Below are positions 6,450 to 10,266 of a stretch of DNA of 10,266 nt, piece by piece. The notes under the pieces are model-generated. The model worked only from the letters and a program-made list of their open reading frames with translations, was not told the DNA's origin and made no database searches. The position numbers and the translations under genes were made by a program. Every line of letters starts with the position of its first letter. Within the stretch, counting starts at the first letter, position 1. Origin of the DNA: DASQDN01 sp035630195. GTDB lineage: Bacteria > Acidobacteriota > Terriglobia > Bryobacterales > Bryobacteraceae. Where the stretch lies: the NCBI GenBank assembly GCA_035630195.1, contig DASQLD010000190.1, positions 1 to 10,266 on the forward strand, in the 5' to 3' direction.

Positions 6450-8152
6450 CCCGCACAAGAACCGACTGGAAAGTACGCGATCACGTTCTCACCATTGGAG
6501 AGCGCACACTCATCATGGGCGTGTTGAATGTAACGCCCGATTCATTCTCGGATGGCGGGAAGTATCTCGATCCTGACGCGGCTGTCGCGCGAGCGATGCA
6601 ACTCGAACAGGAAGGCGCGGACATCATAGACATCGGAGCTGAGTCTACGAAGCCCGGGTCGGAGAGAATCAACGCGGGCGAGGAACTGCGCCGGCTTGTG
6701 CCGGTGCTGAAACGATTGAAGGGCAGCCTCAGCATTCCGATTTGCGTCGACACATATAAAGCGGAAGTTGCCGAGAAAGCCCTGGAGCATGGGGCTTCAA
6801 TCATCAACGATGTTTCCGCGCTGACATGGGAACCCGATCTGGTCAAGCCGGTCATTCAGTACGATGCGGGACTGGTCCTGAATCATATGAGGGGCACGCC
6901 CGAAACCTGGGCGCGGCTCGGGCCAATGAAAGATGTGATGGGCTCGCTGATCGCCGAGTTGGAAGCGGCGGTGCATCGCGCGGTGCGAAGCGGCGTTCCC
7001 AAGGAACGAATTGTAATCGATCCGGGCATCGGCTTCGGCAAGCGAGGCGAACAGAATTCTGAGATCCTCGCGCGTTTGGGCGAATTGCAGCGCCTGGGGA
7101 CGACGATCCTTGTCGCTGCCTCGCGGAAGTCGTTCCTTGCTCAGGAAGACCCGAAGGCGCTCGAGTTTGCGACGGCGGGCGCTGTTACCGTAGCAATCTT
7201 GAATGGCGCTGCGATCGTGCGTGTTCACGATGTCGCGGCGATGAAGCCTGTCGTTCAGACTGTCGACGCCATTGTTGAAGCCACTCCCGAGCGCGAGGAG
7301 AAACCGAAGCCGGCAATCAAGCCGCGGCTCGATTCCGATGTTCAAGCGGAGCGACGTAAGCAGCCCGTTCGTCCGGTTCGGTTGGTGAAGGTTGAGCCTC
7401 CTGTTGCTCCCGAGCTTCCTGAAGTGCCGCCGATGCCCATCGAAGCGCCGAAAAAAGTTGAGTTGAACCGGCCAATCCTGCGACCTCGCCAAGAGTCGCC
7501 TGCTGACGATCGTCCACGGCGTCCGTTTGAGCGTCGAAGTGATGGCCCTCCCGCTGATCGTCGACCCGACCGAACGGCTTATCAGGGTCGCAAAGATGAT
7601 CGTAAGGGCGGCGACGAGAAGAGGGATCGTCCGTTCCGGCGTGGCCCTGATGATCGGGGCGATAGGCCCACTGAGAAACGTCCCTTCCAACGCGCAGGTT
7701 CTCCATCGAGACCCACGGATCGGCGAGCCGACAAGCCATCTGACAAGCGGGATCGCCCGTTTCGGCCGCGCGAAGATCAAGGTCCCAGCCGAACGGCGCG
7801 ACCTCCATACAAACGCGCAGACAATGCCCCGGCCGGGAGGCCGCCTGCCGGCGGGCGTCCAACGGGGCGTCCTCCTGCAGGAGGCAAGCCGTCAGGACCA
7901 AGGTCTCCCGGGGCGAGACCACCGGGCGCCAGACCCCCCGCCGGAAGACCGTTCGAAAGAGGCGACCGGCCATTTCCTCCTCGAGACGATCGTCGAAGCG
8001 GGCCTTCCGGTCCACGGAGAGATGATCGCGGCGATCGACCGAGCGGTGGCGGTTCGCGAGGCGGTAGTGGCGGCAAAGGGCCGTATGGTCCTAAACGTGG
8101 AGGCTCCGGTCCGCCGAAGCGCGGTGGTGGGCCGCCGCGCAAACGGTCATGA
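6446..8152 (+). CDS. folP: Dihydropteroate synthase with long disordered R/P/G-rich C-terminal tail
   Basis: Residues 1-278 are a complete DHPS TIM barrel. This enzyme condenses 6-hydroxymethyl-dihydropterin pyrophosphate with p-aminobenzoate in folate synthesis and is the sulfonamide target. Visible motifs are NVTPDSFSDGG (28-38), DIGAESTKPGSE (62-73), VDTYKAE (101-107), INDVSAL (120-126), HMRGTPETW (147-155), DPGIGFGK (192-199), SRKSF (226-230) and RVHD (259-262), which supply the pterin-, pABA- and phosphate-contacting residues known in the family. Normal DHPS is about 265-285 residues; this one is 568. The extra part is low-complexity, basic and continuous in frame, with no frameshift sign. 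The ATG overlaps the upstream permease stop by four bases, with AGG five bases before it, so translation is probably coupled. Unlike many bacteria, no cdaA follows folP. The enzyme call is firm; the tail's role is unknown. Confidence 0.94.
   Translation: MTRTRTDWKVRDHVLTIGERTLIMGVLNVTPDSFSDGGKYLDPDAAVARAMQLEQEGADIIDIGAESTKPGSERINAGEELRRLVPVLKRLKGSLSIPICVDTYKAEVAEKALEHGASIINDVSALTWEPDLVKPVIQYDAGLVLNHMRGTPETWARLGPMKDVMGSLIAELEAAVHRAVRSGVPKERIVIDPGIGFGKRGEQNSEILARLGELQRLGTTILVAASRKSFLAQEDPKALEFATAGAVTVAILNGAAIVRVHDVAAMKPVVQTVDAIVEATPEREEKPKPAIKPRLDSDVQAERRKQPVRPVRLVKVEPPVAPELPEVPPMPIEAPKKVELNRPILRPRQESPADDRPRRPFERRSDGPPADRRPDRTAYQGRKDDRKGGDEKRDRPFRRGPDDRGDRPTEKRPFQRAGSPSRPTDRRADKPSDKRDRPFRPREDQGPSRTARPPYKRADNAPAGRPPAGGRPTGRPPAGGKPSGPRSPGARPPGARPPAGRPFERGDRPFPPRDDRRSGPSGPRRDDRGDRPSGGGSRGGSGGKGPYGPKRGGSGPPKRGGGPPRKRS
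7280..8149 (+). other. Low-complexity RPF-repeat / RGG-type tail of the folP product
   Basis: This is folP residues 279-568. It opens with a Pro/Glu/Lys/Val linker (279-345), continues as Arg/Asp/Pro-rich sequence with six RPF motifs (residues 359, 395, 412, 437, 501 and 508) and DDRGDRP-like blocks, then a Gly/Pro/Arg part with RPPAGG and ARPPG repeats (465-500), and ends in RGG boxes (538, 551, 559) and a PRKRS end. It is almost certainly intrinsically disordered and strongly basic. Such tails are known from DEAD-box helicases and other RNA-binding proteins, where they bind RNA or promote condensation; that role here is inference. Confidence 0.8.
7520..7975 (+). repeat. Six Arg-Pro-Phe coding repeats with divergent codons
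   Basis: RPF codons begin at 7520 (CGTCCGTTT), 7628 (CGTCCGTTC), 7679 (CGTCCCTTC), 7754 (CGCCCGTTT), 7946 (AGACCGTTC) and 7967 (CGGCCATTT). All six use different codon combinations, so these are repeats at the protein level, not recent DNA duplications. Most are followed within one or two residues by Arg. Confidence 0.75.
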
Positions 8153-8154
8153 CC
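8145..8154. other. Palindromic stop junction of two convergent genes
   Basis: GGTCATGACC is a perfect 10-base palindrome. Its central TCATGA (8147-8152) is the Ser codon plus TGA stop of folP on the plus strand and, read on the minus strand, the Ser codon plus TGA stop of the peptidase gene. The two genes therefore overlap by six bases and both proteins end in serine. No intrinsic terminator can lie between them. Confidence 0.85.
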
Positions 8155-10258
8155 CGGGCGGAAGGCCTAGCCCGATCACGCTCGACAAGAAAGTAAGAAC
8201 GTCGGCGTCCTCTTCGATCTTCTTCGATTTGGGCTTGCCTGCTCCGTGTCCTGCGCTGGTGGCAATACGTATGAGGATTGGGGCTTGACCGCCTTGCGCC
8301 TTCTGGAGCGTCGCGGCGTATTTGAAGCTGTGCGACGGAACTACCCGATCATCGTGATCCGCCGTAAGAATAAGTGTCGGCGGATACGACGCGCCCGGCT
8401 TGATGTTGTGCAATGGTGAGTATCGAAACAAGAATGGGAACTCCTCCGGATTGTCGGAGGATCCGTATTCTCCAGTCCATGCCGCGCCGATGGTGAACTT
8501 CTGATAGCGCAACATGTCCATCACGCCAACCGCAGGAATGGCGGCGCCGAACAGGTCGGGACGTTGATTGAGGCACGCTCCCACCAGCAACCCGCCGTTG
8601 CTACCGCCGCTAATTGCGAGCTTCTTCGCAGACGTGTACTTGTTCGCGATCAGATACTCCGCCGCGCCTATAAAGTCATCGAAGACATTCTGTTTTCTAT
8701 CCTTCATACCGGCTTCATGCCAGGCCTGTCCGTACTCGCCGCCACCTCTGAGATTCGCAACCGCCACCACGCCGCCACGCTCAATTACCCCGATAAACCG
8801 TGGTGAGAACGAAGGCGTGATCGAAACATCGAAGCCGCCATAACCGAAGAGCAGCGCCGGATTCGAGCCATCGAGCGTTACTCCCTTACGATGAACGACA
8901 AACATCGGAACTTTCGTGCCGTCTTTGCTATGAAAAAAGACCTGTTTCGATTCCAAGCTCGAGACATCGTATGGAAGGCTAACGTTCATCATTGGCCGGC
9001 AATCCTTTCCATTTCCGCCACAGTCATAAACCATCTCCGGCGCGAGGAAAGACGAAACGGAGAAGTAACGAGTCGAGCGATCGGCTAACGTAATCTTTGC
9101 GTTCGGCGGCAAGGCGATGGAGTGTGATTTGCCATCACGCAGAGAGTAGATACTCACAAGTCCGGTTGCGTCTTTGAGATACTGCAGCGCAATCGCTTGT
9201 CCCTCCATCGTTCCCGACTGGAGAGTTTGCGCAGATTCAGGAACGAGCTCCTTCCATGATTCGCGAACGGGCCTCGCGAGATCGATCTCAACCACGCGCC
9301 CTTTGGGAGCCTCCCAAGTCGTATGAACGATGAACCTGCCTTCTCTCGTGCCCAGGAAATTGTGCAACGCGTAAAACTCGGCGACGAGCTCATGGATCTT
9401 GTTGTCTTTCGCTCGCAGGTCCTGATAAAAAATCAGGTTCTTGGCAGCGGAACCTTGATAGATCGAAAGAACCAGATATCTCCCGTCTTCACTGACTGTG
9501 GGAGCGATGATCCAGTTCTTTTCACTCGGCCGCTCGAAAATCTTCACGTCGGCCGATTGCAGCGTCCCTAGGCGATGGTTCCAAAGTTGGTGTCCAGTGT
9601 TCGCTGCAGTGAGCGTATTGCCGGCGGGCTGCTGGTAGCGTGCGTAATAAAAGCTCGAACTATCGGCGCTCCAGGCTGGAGACGAAAATTTCACCCACTC
9701 GATCTGATCAGTATTGTCCTTACCCGTATCGACGGATCGCACATGCCAGGTCTGCCAGTCCGAACCGGCTTTCGCGATCCCATACGCGAGCCACTTGCCA
9801 TCGGGACTCGGCTGCCATGTCGAGATCGCTACTGTTCCTTCCGTCGACATAGCGTTCGGATTCAGCAGGACTCGCGGTTTCGCCGTTGGCGAGTTTTGGA
9901 TATAAAGAACGGGCTGATTCTCATTGCGGCCTTGCCGTAAAGAAAAGATGCGCCCGCCTCGCACCATCACACCGGCGACTCCATCGGGAGACAAAGGCAT
10001 CTGCTCGAAATCCCAGAGTGTGTTCATTCGCTGCAGCCATTGCGCTCGTCCCGGAGCCTTGGCAAACCAGGCATTGGTGTGTGACTGCTGAGCCCCAACC
10101 CAGTTCCGAGTCTTCTCCGAATCCACATCCTCCATCCAACGATATGGGTCTTTAACTTTGGTCCCGTGATAATCGTCGACGTGTTCGACCTGATCGGCTA
10201 CAGGCACTTCGGCAAGCATTGGAGCTAGAAAGATCAGTAAAAACGGTACAGCGCGCAT
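8147..10258 (-). CDS. Prolyl oligopeptidase (peptidase family S9A), probably exported
   Basis: This serine peptidase cleaves short peptides after proline. Residues 1-16 (MRAVPFLLIFLAPMLA) look like a short signal peptide with possible cleavage after Ala16, pointing to the periplasm or outside. An N-terminal segment with the family's DPYRWMED (37-44) precedes a beta-propeller (about 70-425) and the alpha/beta-hydrolase domain (about 430-703). The catalytic triad is visible: Ser553 in GGSNGG, Asp636 in ADHDDRVVP and His671 in AGHGAGKP. Trp594 (AWTGEYG) and Arg638 match the residues that hold the P1 proline and substrate in the pig enzyme. The AGHGAGKP ending favours prolyl oligopeptidase over oligopeptidase B. 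The 703-residue length is normal (about 710). The start lies eight bases from the window edge, so an upstream start or promoter cannot be excluded or seen. A Cys pair (413, 420) sits near the propeller-hydrolase hinge. Confidence 0.94.
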   Translation of the reverse strand: MRAVPFLLIFLAPMLAEVPVADQVEHVDDYHGTKVKDPYRWMEDVDSEKTRNWVGAQQSHTNAWFAKAPGRAQWLQRMNTLWDFEQMPLSPDGVAGVMVRGGRIFSLRQGRNENQPVLYIQNSPTAKPRVLLNPNAMSTEGTVAISTWQPSPDGKWLAYGIAKAGSDWQTWHVRSVDTGKDNTDQIEWVKFSSPAWSADSSSFYYARYQQPAGNTLTAANTGHQLWNHRLGTLQSADVKIFERPSEKNWIIAPTVSEDGRYLVLSIYQGSAAKNLIFYQDLRAKDNKIHELVAEFYALHNFLGTREGRFIVHTTWEAPKGRVVEIDLARPVRESWKELVPESAQTLQSGTMEGQAIALQYLKDATGLVSIYSLRDGKSHSIALPPNAKITLADRSTRYFSVSSFLAPEMVYDCGGNGKDCRPMMNVSLPYDVSSLESKQVFFHSKDGTKVPMFVVHRKGVTLDGSNPALLFGYGGFDVSITPSFSPRFIGVIERGGVVAVANLRGGGEYGQAWHEAGMKDRKQNVFDDFIGAAEYLIANKYTSAKKLAISGGSNGGLLVGACLNQRPDLFGAAIPAVGVMDMLRYQKFTIGAAWTGEYGSSDNPEEFPFLFRYSPLHNIKPGASYPPTLILTADHDDRVVPSHSFKYAATLQKAQGGQAPILIRIATSAGHGAGKPKSKKIEEDADVLTFLSSVIGLGLPPGS

Positions 10259-10266
10259 CTCTAGTT

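Noticed and set aside
7317..8142. Minus-strand open frames antisense to the folP tail
   Set aside because: Their Gly/Pro/Arg-rich translations mirror the low-complexity plus strand; no recognisable domain or start signal.
6446..8152. Frameshift or gene fusion artefact explaining the long folP product
   Set aside because: The frame is continuous, the tail composition is coherent from about residue 345 to the stop, and repeat codons differ while residues are kept, so a simple sequencing slip is unlikely.
7527..8288. Long plus-strand open frame overlapping the folP tail and running past its stop
   Set aside because: It begins with TTG inside folP, has no ribosome site and no family motifs, and lies over the minus-strand peptidase end. 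Open frames are expected here from GC-rich, Arg/Pro/Gly-rich coding.

Overview
This window looks like a chromosomal segment from a free-living Gram-negative bacterium. Acidobacteriota (Terriglobia-like) is my best guess. The hints are the moderately high GC, the scarcity of Shine-Dalgarno motifs, tandem MacB/FtsX-type permeases and an exported prolyl oligopeptidase. This is inference from style of gene content; no marker gene in the window proves it. No tRNA, rRNA, insertion sequence, integrase, CRISPR array or phage gene was seen. The window is densely coding with one real gap.

Layout. Bases 1-2467 are a leftward unit: a UvrD/PcrA superfamily 1 DNA helicase (140-2467), followed by a lysine/arginine-rich unknown protein whose start overlaps the helicase stop by 4 bases (ATGA) and which runs off the left edge. 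Bases 2468-2790 are a 323-base divergent intergenic region. It holds a perfect TATAAT, a weak terminator-like hairpin, nested inverted repeats that could form alternative RNA structures, and a second -10-like hexamer placed so that the next gene could be leaderless.

Bases 2791-8152 are a compact rightward operon: tyrS (tyrosyl-tRNA synthetase, TTG start), two paralogous MacB/FtsX-type ABC permeases without their ATPase, and folP (dihydropteroate synthase). Spacings are 5 bases, 3 bases and a 4-base overlap. Bases 8147-10258 are a leftward, probably exported prolyl oligopeptidase. It converges on folP, and the two genes share the six-base palindrome TCATGA as their last codon plus stop.

How the genes work together. 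tyrS and folP are housekeeping genes (tyrosine charging, folate synthesis), and the permease pair is wedged between them. The close packing implies co-transcription, but I see no biochemical link. The permeases are probably a heterodimer that needs an ATPase encoded elsewhere. The peptidase is an independent scavenging or periplasmic protein-turnover gene.

Most unusual feature. The folP product is about twice the normal length. A complete, motif-intact DHPS domain (residues 1-278) is followed by about 290 residues of proline/arginine/aspartate/glycine-rich, probably disordered sequence. It carries six Arg-Pro-Phe repeats, each written with a different codon combination, and ends in RGG boxes like those of RNA-binding proteins. 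A folate enzyme with an RGG-type tail is the main candidate for something undescribed here.
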